From CBDFKQ01 sp965248855 (GTDB taxonomy: Bacteria; Bacteroidota; Bacteroidia; Cytophagales; 172606-1), in contig CBDFKQ010000014.1 in NCBI GenBank assembly GCA_965248855.1, forward strand, positions 1-64,000: DNA of 64,000 bases, in the 5' to 3' direction. A program made the translations under genes and the position numbers. The notes beneath the pieces are model-generated. The model did not search any database, had not been told where the DNA came from, and was given only the letters and a program-made list of their open reading frames with translations. How positions within the stretch are numbered: position 1 is the stretch's first letter; every line of letters starts with the position of its first letter. Below are positions 45,285-54,617 of this stretch, piece by piece.

Positions 45285-45596
45285 TCAAACAAGTTTTTCG
45301 TTTGTAGAACATACAACATTCAAAAGTTCAATTTTATTCGTTCCATTTAGTCCACTTTCATCTCTTAACCTTTGAAATTCCTTAAATGAAGGTACGTTCA
45401 AAAGTTCTTTTTGAACTTTTTCGTCTCTATAAATTGAATGGTGAACAAAAGTTACATTATCATCTTTTGTATAAACATTATATTGAAAGTCAGATGTGTT
45501 AAGTTCTTTAAAGTCTTTTAAAAATCGTTGAATATTCTTTTTGTTTTGGTCAACAAATCACGGGTTTACTTTATAAGTTACAATTACTGAAATCAT
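45285..45596 (-). pseudogene. ABM-like small monooxygenase-type gene with an in-frame TGA
   Basis: A 104-codon frame reads MISVIVTYKVNP, then TGA, then FVDQNKKNIQRFLKDFKELN and onward through FVHHSIYRDEKVQKELLNVP to KLV and a TGA stop. Apart from the TGA at codon 13 there is no break, and the composition is protein-like. The layout resembles the antibiotic-biosynthesis-monooxygenase (ABM) fold. A CGA-to-TGA transition is the simplest explanation. Without readthrough no full product is made, so this is either a young pseudogene or a sequencing error. Confidence 0.65.
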
Positions 45597-46030
45597 TTTT
45601 TATTATCTAAGAGTTAAAAGATTATTGTTGTACTATTTGGATATTGTCAATATTGGAAACTTAAAATGATAAAAATATTGCGCTATTATTTATTCCATCT
45701 CCTTAATTTTGTGCAAAGGTAACTGAAAATATTAGTAGGCCATCTTTGGCAGATATTTTTCCTAAACTTACCTACTGCGAAAGCCTTGCTGAACACTGTC
45801 CTGCTTTTCTGGTTGAAGTGTTCGCACTTTAATCCCTTTGAAGATAATATACCTCGCCTTCGCTTGCTTCCAGCAAGTGGGGTTTAATCGGCCTCCGGTA
45901 TTGTTTTTTTTTTAAAATTATAAAAGCCTGAATGATTATATCTTATTATCTTGGACTTTAAATTGTAATTAAGATTTTTTGATTATAACACAAAACGCCA
46001 GAGGCGCATTAAACTTACACTCGCGGAATG
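45597..46030. other. Intergenic region with GC-rich hairpins
   Basis: About 430 bp. It contains a long imperfect hairpin framed by TGCGAA...TTCGCA with inner GAACACT/AGTGTTC (about 45777-45828), and CTTGCT-TCC-AGCAAG near 45865. These are more GC-rich than the surroundings and look repeat-like or mobile, but I could not assign them. The group II intron remnant follows. Confidence 0.45.
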
Positions 46031-46535
46031 GTCAAGTAGGCAAGGGGAATTTCACCCCAAGCCTCTCACAGAACCGTACGTGAACCTCTCGATTCATACG
46101 GCTCTTCTAATTCTTCCTTCCTATAGGCTCATCCTACTTAAAGTTGGCCTTGAGTAAAAAAAAAATTAGCTAACCCCTTCGCTCTGTTTCCATTACAGAA
46201 ACCTCACCACTACTACGAGTTAGTCCGCCATCCTTAACAACTTTGCTTTTCAGCCTCACGGGTTTGCCGCTTGTGCTTTTCGCTTTGCATTTGATAAGGA
46301 CTTCCCGTGTTCCATATAAAAGCCTGAATAAGGGTCATGCCACCTCTATGCCGATTGCCTTATAGCCAGTAAGCAAGTTTCCGCTATAACTTTTCACTAA
46401 TACGCTCGAATATTAGCTTTTGACAATGTATTAGCCTATCGACACTCCATCAGTGGTTCATTTGCATTCATCTCCCTTATTCGCAACTGACTATTCTTAC
46501 ATAGCCTTTTCCTCCTTCCGTTCAATACCAATTCA
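46031..46535 (-). ncRNA. ORF-less group II intron remnant (domains V and VI intact)
   Basis: On the minus strand, 46071-46104 is a textbook 34-nt domain V: GAGCCGTATG at the start with the AGC catalytic triad, a GAGA tetraloop and a CACGTACGGTTC end. Domain VI follows with GGCTTGGGG/CCCCTTGCC pairing and ends CTACTTGAC at about 46031, which fits the 3' splice-site pattern (AY). Upstream sequence contains the GGACTAACTCGTAGTAGTGG and TTTCTGTAATGGAAA segments typical of domains I-III of Bacteroidota introns. There is no reverse transcriptase/maturase ORF: domain IV is only about 70 nt. No GTGCG-type 5' end was found, so the 5' side is truncated or divergent. It lies just after the stop of the nuclease-like gene. 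Confidence 0.8.
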
Positions 46536-46538
46536 TTA

Positions 46539-47567
46539 CTAAATAAGCACCGGGAGGTGGTTTAATTTAAGCATTTCACAAATGTCTTTGGCTGTCAAAA
46601 TCACAATTAATTTCCCTGCTTCTTTTAAGGCGCCTTTTGCGGCCTTAACTGCATTGTCATTCGCTCCATTCTTCGCTATTATAAAACTTACTGAGCGTAA
46701 TGCAGTTAAGAACAGATACTTTTCCGTTGTATAAATTTGTCCTTGCCCTATTTCTTCGGTATAGTTCTTAAATTCAAAAAGCACATATCGTGTACGAAAG
46801 TCATGAGCTAATTCCGACCATAATGTGTTTTGATGAGAGGCAATTATCCGACAAAGTAAATCAAATCTATGTAGACCGTCGTCAGTAGTTGGTTGCAACT
46901 CCCATAAAGTCAAATCTGTATTGTTATCAAATAAATATTTTAAAATCTCTATACACTTATCCTCAAAGTTTTTTGCGTCTTGTATGCCTGGATTTAAAGC
47001 ATTTAATTCGTTACAAAGGCTTTTTCCTTTATCGTCGGTCTGCTTTTGCCTAACCTCTGTTAATGAATTTATAAGAGACGGAATTATTGTTGATTTAAAG
47101 TTATTATCAACAATAGATAAGTCGTCTAATTGCCCACCAAAGGCTCTGGTTAATATATTTTCGAGATCATAATAAACTTCTGAAAAGTCAAAGGCAAGTG
47201 CAACAAGCGTCTTAACATCCCAAACTATTACACCACCTTCCTTGAAAATTTCTTCTTTTAAACTTGGTGTTACATAACTCGATACTACTAAGATCAACTT
47301 GGCATTCTCTTTGTTCTTTTGAGAAAGCAATCTTAGATATGCTTTTCTTAGCAAATCAAGCTTCGGCAGTTTGCTTTTGTAAAACTTTACTTCAACATAT
47401 GCAAATATGCTGTCGATGGTAGCTAAATAATCGTAGCCCTGATCCTGTGAAGGAATCTCTGTTTGAAAACCGTTCTTTTTAAGAATTATCTGAACAAGAT
47501 TCTCAAACTCTTTATACATTGAAGAATCTTCAAAATTAATTATTGTATCCATATTGGAAAGTGACAT
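46539..47567 (-). CDS. Two-domain restriction-endonuclease-like protein
   Basis: This 342-residue protein shows two PD-(D/E)xK-type nuclease cores. The N-terminal one (about residues 20-130) has QDQGYDYLATIDSIFAYVEV and KFYKSK, with D46 and E59-x-K61. The C-terminal one (about residues 195-330) has DDGLHRFDLL and YVLFEFKNYTEEIGQGQIY, with D236 and E265-x-K267. The first resembles Mrr-type restriction domains. No methyltransferase or specificity subunit lies nearby, so it is not a classical restriction-modification system; stand-alone defence or DNA repair are possible. The gene ends right where the intron remnant begins. Confidence 0.65.
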   Translation of the reverse strand: MSLSNMDTIINFEDSSMYKEFENLVQIILKKNGFQTEIPSQDQGYDYLATIDSIFAYVEVKFYKSKLPKLDLLRKAYLRLLSQKNKENAKLILVVSSYVTPSLKEEIFKEGGVIVWDVKTLVALAFDFSEVYYDLENILTRAFGGQLDDLSIVDNNFKSTIIPSLINSLTEVRQKQTDDKGKSLCNELNALNPGIQDAKNFEDKCIEILKYLFDNNTDLTLWELQPTTDDGLHRFDLLCRIIASHQNTLWSELAHDFRTRYVLFEFKNYTEEIGQGQIYTTEKYLFLTALRSVSFIIAKNGANDNAVKAAKGALKEAGKLIVILTAKDICEMLKLNHLPVLI

Positions 47568-47635
47568 TTATGATAATGCAATCAGCCAATATATTCATAA
47601 AATCTTAAGTTTCGATTTCAATAAGTTAATTACGC

Positions 47636-47980
47636 ATGTCGGAATTACGTAAAACGTACACTAATAGCCTTTTTTACTTAACATTTACTGTTGTAGGCTG
47701 GGGCAAATGTATTTACCAGTACCATTTATAAAGAAGAGCTTATTAAAAATTTAAAATTTTGTCAAGATCTTAAAAGTTTAGAAATATACGCTTATGTAGT
47801 AATGAATAATCATTTACACTTAATTACTGCCGGGAAGCATGGTCAATTATTATCCAATTTAATTAGAGATTTCAAAAGCTTCACAGCTAAATAATTTTAA
47901 AAATTAATTTTAGAAAATATACAAAGAAATGAGGTAAGAAGGGCTGGAGATAATTTTTCGATACCATGGAAAGGGTACTA
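47636..47980 (+). pseudogene. Decayed RAYT-like transposase
   Basis: The frame begins MSELRKTYTNSLFYLTFTVV, typical for the second common RAYT-like family. A frameshift follows after GW, and the next frame reads ANVFTSTIYKEELIKNLKFC, then VVMNNHLHLITAGK (HUH-type motif) and LLSNLIRDFKSFTAK. It is then cut by TAA codons, although the same frame continues as ENIQRNEVRRAGDNFS. It is clearly dead. A separate, intact RAYT is at 1260-1790. Confidence 0.75.
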
Positions 47981-48115
47981 AACAAATTATTACTTTTCAA
48001 TCAACGCAGGATCCCTGAAAAAGGAGACCCTGCTAAGAAGAAAAACAAGTCAACATGCATTGCAAATAAATTATTTTGCCTACCTGATTAAAATAATTAA
48101 TTTTGTTAAAAAAAA

Positions 48116-49216
48116 GTGTTGAAAAAAATTGTTTTTTTACTACTATTCCCATTATTAATTGCTTGTGAATCAAAAAAGGATAATAAGCAATTAATACCTC
48201 CATTGTATAAAGAACCAAATTCTAATGTTTTATTAAATTCTCTTAACGAAGAAATTGACCATAACCCAACAGCTCAAAATCTTTATATTAGGGCAAGGAT
48301 ATTTTATAAAAAAAATAAACTTCTAGAAAGTTTAAATGATATTAATTCATCAATTAAAATTGATAATACTGAACCAAAGTATTTTTTACTTCGGGCTAAA
48401 ATTAATTATGGATTAAAAAAAAATGCAGCTGCCCTTCGGGACGCCGAAAATGCAGAACTACAACAATTACGAAACCCCGATTTATATACCTTTCTTACCG
48501 AATTATACATTTCTAAAAAGCAATATAAAAAGGCTTTGGAAGAAGTAAATAAGTGCCTTGATATTGCTCCCTACCAATCATCGGCCTGGTTGTGGAAAGG
48601 TGTAACGACTTTAAAAATTGGAGATACCGTTAAAGGCATAGATTTTATAAAAAAATCTTTAATTTATGAACCGGGCACAAATTCTTTTTATCAGTTAGGC
48701 AAGGTTTATAATAAGTTGGGAGATTTTACTCTCGCACAAAAATATATTTTTGATGGTTTAAAATTGGATTCCCTGGAAGCTAACCTGATTTTCGAACTGG
48801 CAGAAAACTTTCGCCTGGCGGAGAAACCGGATACCTCTAAATATTATTATTTAAAATCTGTTAAACAAAATCCTGAATTGTATAAGGCCAATTTTGAAAT
48901 TGGAAGGTTATTTTTTAATGAAAAAAACTATGAAACGGCATTGGTATATTTTGAAAAGATTCAAAATAAAAGTGTGGAATTTCCTCAATTGAATGAATTA
49001 ATGGCGCTGTGTTACGATTTTACAGGAAAATATGGTAAAGCCTATGATGAGTATACCGAGGTTATTAATAACGATCTGATTAGAAATGGTGATACAACAA
49101 ATTATAAGGCCATTGAACGCCATTTGCAATTAAAAAGATTGTTAGATGCTTTGCGTTATCAAATGAAACTTGACTCTTTAAGGCTTTCTTCTCAAAACCC
49201 ATTACTGCCAAATTAA
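48116..49216 (+). CDS. TPR-repeat lipoprotein
   Basis: This 366-residue protein starts with a lipoprotein signal (LKKIVFLLLFPLLIACESKK, lipobox LIAC). Its start codon is GTG (48116) or the next TTG; no ATG is near. The mature part is built of TPR-like repeats (YIRARIFYKKNKLLESLNDI, LYISKKQYKKALEEVNKCLD, FYQLGKVYNKLGDFTLAQKY, FEIGRLFFNEKNYETALVYF). Such lipoproteins are typical surface or periplasmic scaffolds in this phylum. It is a single-gene unit. Confidence 0.8.
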   Translation: MLKKIVFLLLFPLLIACESKKDNKQLIPPLYKEPNSNVLLNSLNEEIDHNPTAQNLYIRARIFYKKNKLLESLNDINSSIKIDNTEPKYFLLRAKINYGLKKNAAALRDAENAELQQLRNPDLYTFLTELYISKKQYKKALEEVNKCLDIAPYQSSAWLWKGVTTLKIGDTVKGIDFIKKSLIYEPGTNSFYQLGKVYNKLGDFTLAQKYIFDGLKLDSLEANLIFELAENFRLAEKPDTSKYYYLKSVKQNPELYKANFEIGRLFFNEKNYETALVYFEKIQNKSVEFPQLNELMALCYDFTGKYGKAYDEYTEVINNDLIRNGDTTNYKAIERHLQLKRLLDALRYQMKLDSLRLSSQNPLLPN

Positions 49217-49227
49217 ATAATTGTAAT

Positions 49228-49253
49228 AAAAAAGGAGGCTTATAAGGCCTCCT
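49228..49253 (-). terminator. Terminator for the small secreted protein gene
   Basis: A 7-bp stem AGGAGGC / GCCTCCT with a 7-nt loop, followed on the minus strand by a T run. It lies between two convergent genes and may serve both. Confidence 0.75.
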
Positions 49254-49260
49254 CTATTAT

Positions 49261-49581
49261 TTAGTTTGAAGATTTTTGCTCATTTGCTTTTCTTCTTTTA
49301 CGATCTGCCTTCCATTGTTTTTTATCGGCCTTCGTGTTTTTTTCATTTACACGCATTTCTTTGTAATCAGCCTTGGCTTGTTTACCATTGCCATCACCCA
49401 CATCCTTTAAAACCTGTTTGCGGTCTTTACCCAAGTTTTTGCGTTCGGCTTCTACTTTAGTGCTGTCATGCTTTTCTTTAATTGATTGCTGAGCAGAAGC
49501 AGAGTGATTAATGAAAAGAAATAAACCGAGTGCTGCTATACTTGTAGTTATTTTTTTGAATATTGTTTTTACAGTTTTCAT
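49261..49581 (-). CDS. Small secreted, highly charged protein
   Basis: This 106-residue protein starts at MKTVKTIFKKITTSIAALGL; the longer open frame upstream is not convincing. It has a signal peptide ending ASAQ, and the mature part is extremely charged (ERKNLGKDRKQVLKD, NEKNTKADKKQWKADRKRRK). It is a low-complexity, probably disordered protein with no known domain. Function unknown. Confidence 0.65.
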   Translation of the reverse strand: MKTVKTIFKKITTSIAALGLFLFINHSASAQQSIKEKHDSTKVEAERKNLGKDRKQVLKDVGDGNGKQAKADYKEMRVNEKNTKADKKQWKADRKRRKANEQKSSN

Positions 49582-50039
49582 AATAATAAGTTTGTTTATA
49601 TTCACTATCATAAAAAAAGCGTTCCATGATCAAAACACATTTGTTTTAAAATTAATCCTTTTAAATCGTTAATGGGTCAGGCATTTTTCTCTTTCTTTTC
49701 TGTGGGTATAATATATAGCTTAATTTAAAATCCTTTGACCTATTCTACAAAATAAAAAGTGGTCTGCATTGGAAAGTAATTCAAGTGACAAATAAACTTA
49801 GCATGCAATACATATGCTTCAAGTGTATAAAACCGCCAAAGCATTGTGTGGAAATATGTAACCGGTAAGAATAACAAAATACTAAGGAGCCAAATAATTA
49901 TTAACTAAAATAATGAATAGTTTATTTTTTGCAAAACCATCATATATTATTCATTTTTGGAGTCAATTCATTAAATGGCGTTGAGTATTAATATTCTTTT
50001 GAAAACTTTTTTTCTTTTTAATAAATATAAAAATTAATT
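49582..50039. other. Intergenic region without a gene
   Basis: About 460 bp of AT-rich sequence between two divergent genes. I see no ORF, repeat copy or strong promoter match. Confidence 0.4.
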
Positions 50040-50813
50040 ATGGCCTCTCGTAACTTTTTAATTTCAATTTTTTCAATCACTGCTTTGGTATTAATAGCTT
50101 TTGCAGTATTAAAGCAATTAAATATACCGGCAGGCACCTTGGTTGATTGGGTTATTGGAATTTCGGCATTTTGGTGGTTAATGATTATAGTAACCGTTCC
50201 ATGGAATATGCATTTCGCTGCCAAGGCAGTAATTATTGAAGCACAAACATCAAAGGAAAAAGGGATTAAAATAAATGAAAAGGATGTTGATTATGCAAAA
50301 AAATTATCAACCCGATTTTTGTGGTTAGCTATTGCTTTACATGTCATTTCTGCCGGCGCATTGTATTTATTGGCTTATTACCAAATTACTTCAATAGGGT
50401 ATATGGCTTCAATTGCATCCTTGTTACTTACTTTTATTCGCCCATTATTCCGTTTGTATGAGCATATTTCTTTCCGCCTAAATTTACTTTCACACCAAAT
50501 GAAATACCCGAGAGAGGATGTAAATGAACTGAAAAGAAAAATAATTGAAATGGAAAGCAGTGTACAATATTTAACCGGATTTTTAAACATAAGCGAACAA
50601 GAATCTTGGGCAAGTAAGCAGGTTTTGCTGATTCAAAATTTACAAAATGATATTAAAAATTTAAATGGAAGCATAACTATTTTGGATCGCGAAAATAAAA
50701 TTGAGCATGAGGTATTATCCCGCAAATCTGAATCTGAAATGGCTAAACTTTCTGAAGATGCCCAATTTTTAACACAGGTTAGAGAAATTATTAGATTTTT
50801 CAAAAAAGCTTAA
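50040..50813 (+). CDS. Membrane protein with C-terminal coiled coil
   Basis: This 257-residue protein has about four membrane segments in the first ~140 residues (around 6-24, 34-55, 90-110 and 118-135). A soluble C-terminal helical part follows (NELKRKIIEMESSVQYLTGF, QNLQNDIKNLNGSITILDRE), with heptad-like coiled-coil character. I do not recognise a family. It lies 100 bp upstream of a lipoprotein gene on the same strand. Confidence 0.6.
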   Translation: MASRNFLISIFSITALVLIAFAVLKQLNIPAGTLVDWVIGISAFWWLMIIVTVPWNMHFAAKAVIIEAQTSKEKGIKINEKDVDYAKKLSTRFLWLAIALHVISAGALYLLAYYQITSIGYMASIASLLLTFIRPLFRLYEHISFRLNLLSHQMKYPREDVNELKRKIIEMESSVQYLTGFLNISEQESWASKQVLLIQNLQNDIKNLNGSITILDRENKIEHEVLSRKSESEMAKLSEDAQFLTQVREIIRFFKKA

Positions 50814-50913
50814 ATTTAATTTTTTCATGTTTTAAATTATTAATCGAATTTTAATTCTGTTTTAAAGTGGTTTTAACTTTAAGATATGTCTTTTATAAAA
50901 ACATATCTTTTTT

Positions 50914-51867
50914 ATGAAAACTAATCTCATAGTACTTTTAACCACCATCATTTTCGCATCCGCTTGCAGTCAATTATTGAGGCTCCCTGCAAGTGGTTCC
51001 AATATATTTAAAACCGCTCCCCTTCCTCCTCCATCATTAAATAATCCAAAAATTATTTTCCCGGGAGAGGCTATTTCCGATACTAATTATATTAAAATGA
51101 CTGTATTAGAAGTACGAACGCCCTATTTGGCAACTTATAATGATTTATTGCAATTATTAGAACAAAAAGCTAAAAAAGCCGGGATGGATGCGGTAATTAT
51201 TGTAGATAGAAATGAAAACATCACTTATAAAGCTACAGGAGGGAAATATGTATCTTCTGTAAGATATGATTCGGAAGTGCTTTCGGGCTTGGGCGTACGC
51301 TATAGAAATAATATGGCTTATGTAACCAAATATATTAAATCTTTAAATTTATACTACTCCACTGCCAATAATTTTAAGTCGGATACTTTGAAATTAGATT
51401 TCGACAGGAATATATTACAATATTATAATGAGCCGGAATCTGCAAAGCTGTATGATCAATATATAAAACCTTATACCCAATTCGAGTTTTTTGAAAGTAC
51501 AAAAGATTGGTTTGTAACTAAAGATGCAAAAAAAAGAATAAGAACTAAATATCATTACATGCCTGATGATTGGGATAAAAAATTTAAGTTTTTTTATGAT
51601 CATAATAATAATGTTCGTCTAGCAAAGATAAACGGACAAACACCCTCCCGGTTCTACTCAGAAAGTGCAAATTTTATATATGATGATAAAAACCGGCTTA
51701 TTCGTATTGATATTTCAAAATCAAAAGAAAAATTTCAATTGCTAAATGAATTTGATAAAGAAGGCAGAATAATTTCTACAAAAGTCTTAAATATGAAAGA
51801 TGGAAAATTAATAGCAAAGGCCGATTTTAATTATTATGTATCTGCCGACTTTCGGTTTGTCAAATAA
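50914..51867 (+). CDS. Lipoprotein of unknown function
   Basis: This 317-residue protein has a lipoprotein signal (MKTNLIVLLTTIIFASACSQ with the lipobox cysteine near residue 18). The first mature half carries a small conserved-looking domain (IKMTVLEVRTPYLATYNDLL, KAKKAGMDAVIIVDRN); the second half repeats short YD/Rhs-like elements (FIYDDKNRLIRIDISKSK, EFDKEGRIISTKVLN). Outer-membrane or surface location is likely; role unknown. Confidence 0.65.
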   Translation: MKTNLIVLLTTIIFASACSQLLRLPASGSNIFKTAPLPPPSLNNPKIIFPGEAISDTNYIKMTVLEVRTPYLATYNDLLQLLEQKAKKAGMDAVIIVDRNENITYKATGGKYVSSVRYDSEVLSGLGVRYRNNMAYVTKYIKSLNLYYSTANNFKSDTLKLDFDRNILQYYNEPESAKLYDQYIKPYTQFEFFESTKDWFVTKDAKKRIRTKYHYMPDDWDKKFKFFYDHNNNVRLAKINGQTPSRFYSESANFIYDDKNRLIRIDISKSKEKFQLLNEFDKEGRIISTKVLNMKDGKLIAKADFNYYVSADFRFVK

Positions 51868-52301
51868 TCGTATCGTTTACTTAAGCTATAATTTTTATAA
51901 TGCAGATATTTTTTGTCTGACTTAAAATTAAAGGTAAAAAGATTTAAAAATTCATTTCTTATGATTTATTATCGTTTTATCAATATCGATATTTTGATAA
52001 ATTTGACAGAAAAACCTTTACTTGAAATAAATAATATCCTCCTTTTTCTAAAATCATTTTAATCCTGATTTAAATTTTTTTGTCTGAATCAAGAATATAA
52101 GACTTAAACATCTTAAGCCGGAATATCCGGTCATTAATTAAAGGGAAAAATCATTAACCCGATATTTTTTTAATAATAAAAACTTACATATTACATAAAA
52201 CCATAAATTTTGCGTAATTCACTATCGACTAAGTAGTTAATTTTGCTACTTTCTTTAATAATAATAATTAATTTATAGTTTTTAATTAAATATTAAAAAA
52301 A
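51868..52301. other. Intergenic region with an AT palindrome
   Basis: About 430 bp, AT-rich. At 51969-52000 it carries TATCAATATCGATA-type sequence that closely matches, in inverted orientation, the motif at 7991-8020. A TAATTTTG -7-like box at 52238-52245 has a TTG 25 nt upstream (too far for a clean consensus) and could still serve the kinase gene. Confidence 0.4.
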
Positions 52302-54617
52302 TTGAACCTAACTGACTTATCAACAATTTTTAATGCATTACCCTCTTCCTTTTTAATTTTAAAAGCGGATAGGGATTTAACTATCGTGGAAGTTAATGAT
52401 GTTTTTTGTAAAAATACTAATACCATAAAAAACGAAATAATTGGCCTGCCATTATTTTTTATATTTCCGGAAAACCCAAACGATGTTGACTCCAATGGAA
52501 AAAATACCCTTAAATCATCTTACCAATATGTTATTTCTAAAAAAATTAAACATGAAATGGGGGTCTTTAAATACGACATTCAAATACGCAACACAGATGA
52601 TTATGAAGAAAGGCATTGGCAGGTTAATAATTACCCGGTGTTTGATACAAATGGCAATGTAGAATTTATAATAAATTCTGGTCAGGATGTCACCGAAAGT
52701 GTACTCTCTGACAAAATCTCTAAACAGGAAGTAAAATTAACAAACGATAGGTACAAAGCGATAACAAACGCCACAAACGATATCATTTGGGATTGGGAAT
52801 TAGTTTCCGGGAAAGTTTTATGGAATAATGCCATTGAAATTGTATTAGGCTTTAGAAATATTCCTAAAATAGAAAATATCGAATGGTGGATTAAAAATAT
52901 ACATCCGGAAGATAGAGAAAGGGTACATAACAGTATTTATTCTGCTATAGATAACCATAAAGAAAAGTGGAATGATGAATATCGCCTTATCTGCGAAAAT
53001 GGAGAGTACAAATATTTTTTCGATCGAAGTTATATTATCAGAGATGAGAAGAGTAATGCCATCAGAATGATAGGCTCTAAGCTTGATATTACTGAACGCA
53101 GAAAAATGGAGGAAGAAATATCCAGAAGTGAATTTTTACTTTCAGAAGCGGGCAGACTAGGGAAAATTGGAGGTTGGGAAGCAGATTTAAATAATAATTC
53201 TATATGGACAAAAACAGTTTACGATATTTTTGATGTCGATTATAATTTTGATCGCGAAAGTGCAGAAACATTCAAACTATTTAAGCCTTCTTCAAGGGAA
53301 GTTATTATTGATGCTGTTGATACCGCTACTTCTAAAAAAACGGGTTGGGATTTAGACTTGCAATTAATAAAAAATGATAAATGGGTTAGATCTGTTGGAG
53401 AAGTTGTATTAGATGATAACAATGATGTTGTTAAGCTTAGAGGAGTATTTATTGATATTAATGATTATAAAGTTGCTGAAGATGCAATACAGCAATCTAA
53501 AAAGATGCAGGAAGCTTTAAATGCTGTATTAATCGATCACATTAACATAATTAAAGAAAAAGATTTAACCATCGAAAAAACAAAGGAATTTCAATTTCTT
53601 GCAGATTCTATTCCGCAAATAGTGTGGACTTCCAAGCCTGATGGAAATCTTGATTATTACAACCAATTCTGGTTTGATTATACAGGTATGACATTAGAAG
53701 AAACTTTGGGTTGGGGTTGGAAGCCGGTTTTACATCCTGATGATTTAGAAAATTGTGTTAAAGTATGGACAGAATCATACACAACGGGCAAACCTTATAA
53801 TGTTGAATACAGATTTAAAAGAGCATCTGACGGAGTTTATAAATGGCATTTGGGAAGGGCTCTCCCTATGAAAAATGAAAAGGGTGAAATTGTAAAATGG
53901 TTTGGCACATGCACAGATATTGATGAATATAAAAAAGCAATTGATTTACAAAATCAGATTATCCATTTTGAAGATTTTAACCAAATAGTAGCTCATAATT
54001 TACGAGGGCCGGCAGGAAGCATTAAAACAATTATTGATATGATTTCAGATTCGCCTTCTTTAGAGGAGAAAGAAGATCTATTGGGCATGTTAAAAAAATC
54101 TAGTAACTCTTTAAATAATACCCTTAATGAATTAATGAGCGTATTGGAAGTGAGAAACAATAAAAATTTAACTTATGATAATTGTGATTTACATGAATTA
54201 GTTATAAATATAGAAAACATGTTGACAGGAGAAATTCACAAAAAAGGTGCAACAATTGAAACGCATTTTGAAATAACAGAAATTAAATTTCCAAAAATTT
54301 ATCTGGAAAGTATCTTTTATAATCTGATAAGCAACTCTTTAAAATATTCCAGATCAGATGTACCCCCAAAGATTTCCATTTGTTCAAAACTAATAGATGG
54401 TAAGGTAATGCTTACTTTTTCTGATAATGGGCTTGGGATAGATTTAAACCTTCATGGAAAAAATATGTTTAAACTAAACAAAATCTTCCATAAAGGGTTT
54501 GACAGTAAAGGAGTAGGGCTCTTTATGACAAAAACTCAAATTGAGACTTTTGGAGGAAAAATATTAGTAGAAAGTGAACCAAACGCAGGTACAAAATTTA
54601 TAATTTTATTGAAATGA
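52302..54617 (+). CDS. Multi-PAS sensor histidine kinase
   Basis: This 771-residue kinase has four PAS-type domains (about residues 5-130, 145-265, 275-390 and 430-545). Examples are LSTIFNALPSSFLILKADRD, TNATNDIIWDWELVSGKVLW and IPQIVWTSKPDGNLDYYNQF. A histidine-phosphorylation region IVAHNLRGPAGSIKTI (His near residue 565) and an ATPase domain (FYNLISNSLKYS, SDNGLGIDL, GVGLFMTKTQIETFGGKI) follow. There is no membrane segment, so it senses cytoplasmic signals. The start is a TTG at 52302; the next ATG is too far downstream and would cut the first PAS domain. It overlaps the receiver gene by 4 nt (ATGA). Confidence 0.9.
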   Translation: MNLTDLSTIFNALPSSFLILKADRDLTIVEVNDVFCKNTNTIKNEIIGLPLFFIFPENPNDVDSNGKNTLKSSYQYVISKKIKHEMGVFKYDIQIRNTDDYEERHWQVNNYPVFDTNGNVEFIINSGQDVTESVLSDKISKQEVKLTNDRYKAITNATNDIIWDWELVSGKVLWNNAIEIVLGFRNIPKIENIEWWIKNIHPEDRERVHNSIYSAIDNHKEKWNDEYRLICENGEYKYFFDRSYIIRDEKSNAIRMIGSKLDITERRKMEEEISRSEFLLSEAGRLGKIGGWEADLNNNSIWTKTVYDIFDVDYNFDRESAETFKLFKPSSREVIIDAVDTATSKKTGWDLDLQLIKNDKWVRSVGEVVLDDNNDVVKLRGVFIDINDYKVAEDAIQQSKKMQEALNAVLIDHINIIKEKDLTIEKTKEFQFLADSIPQIVWTSKPDGNLDYYNQFWFDYTGMTLEETLGWGWKPVLHPDDLENCVKVWTESYTTGKPYNVEYRFKRASDGVYKWHLGRALPMKNEKGEIVKWFGTCTDIDEYKKAIDLQNQIIHFEDFNQIVAHNLRGPAGSIKTIIDMISDSPSLEEKEDLLGMLKKSSNSLNNTLNELMSVLEVRNNKNLTYDNCDLHELVINIENMLTGEIHKKGATIETHFEITEIKFPKIYLESIFYNLISNSLKYSRSDVPPKISICSKLIDGKVMLTFSDNGLGIDLNLHGKNMFKLNKIFHKGFDSKGVGLFMTKTQIETFGGKILVESEPNAGTKFIILLK

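Noticed and set aside
46539..47567. Classical restriction-modification system
   Set aside because: No methyltransferase or specificity gene occurs in the neighbourhood, and the intergenic patch contains only mobile relics.
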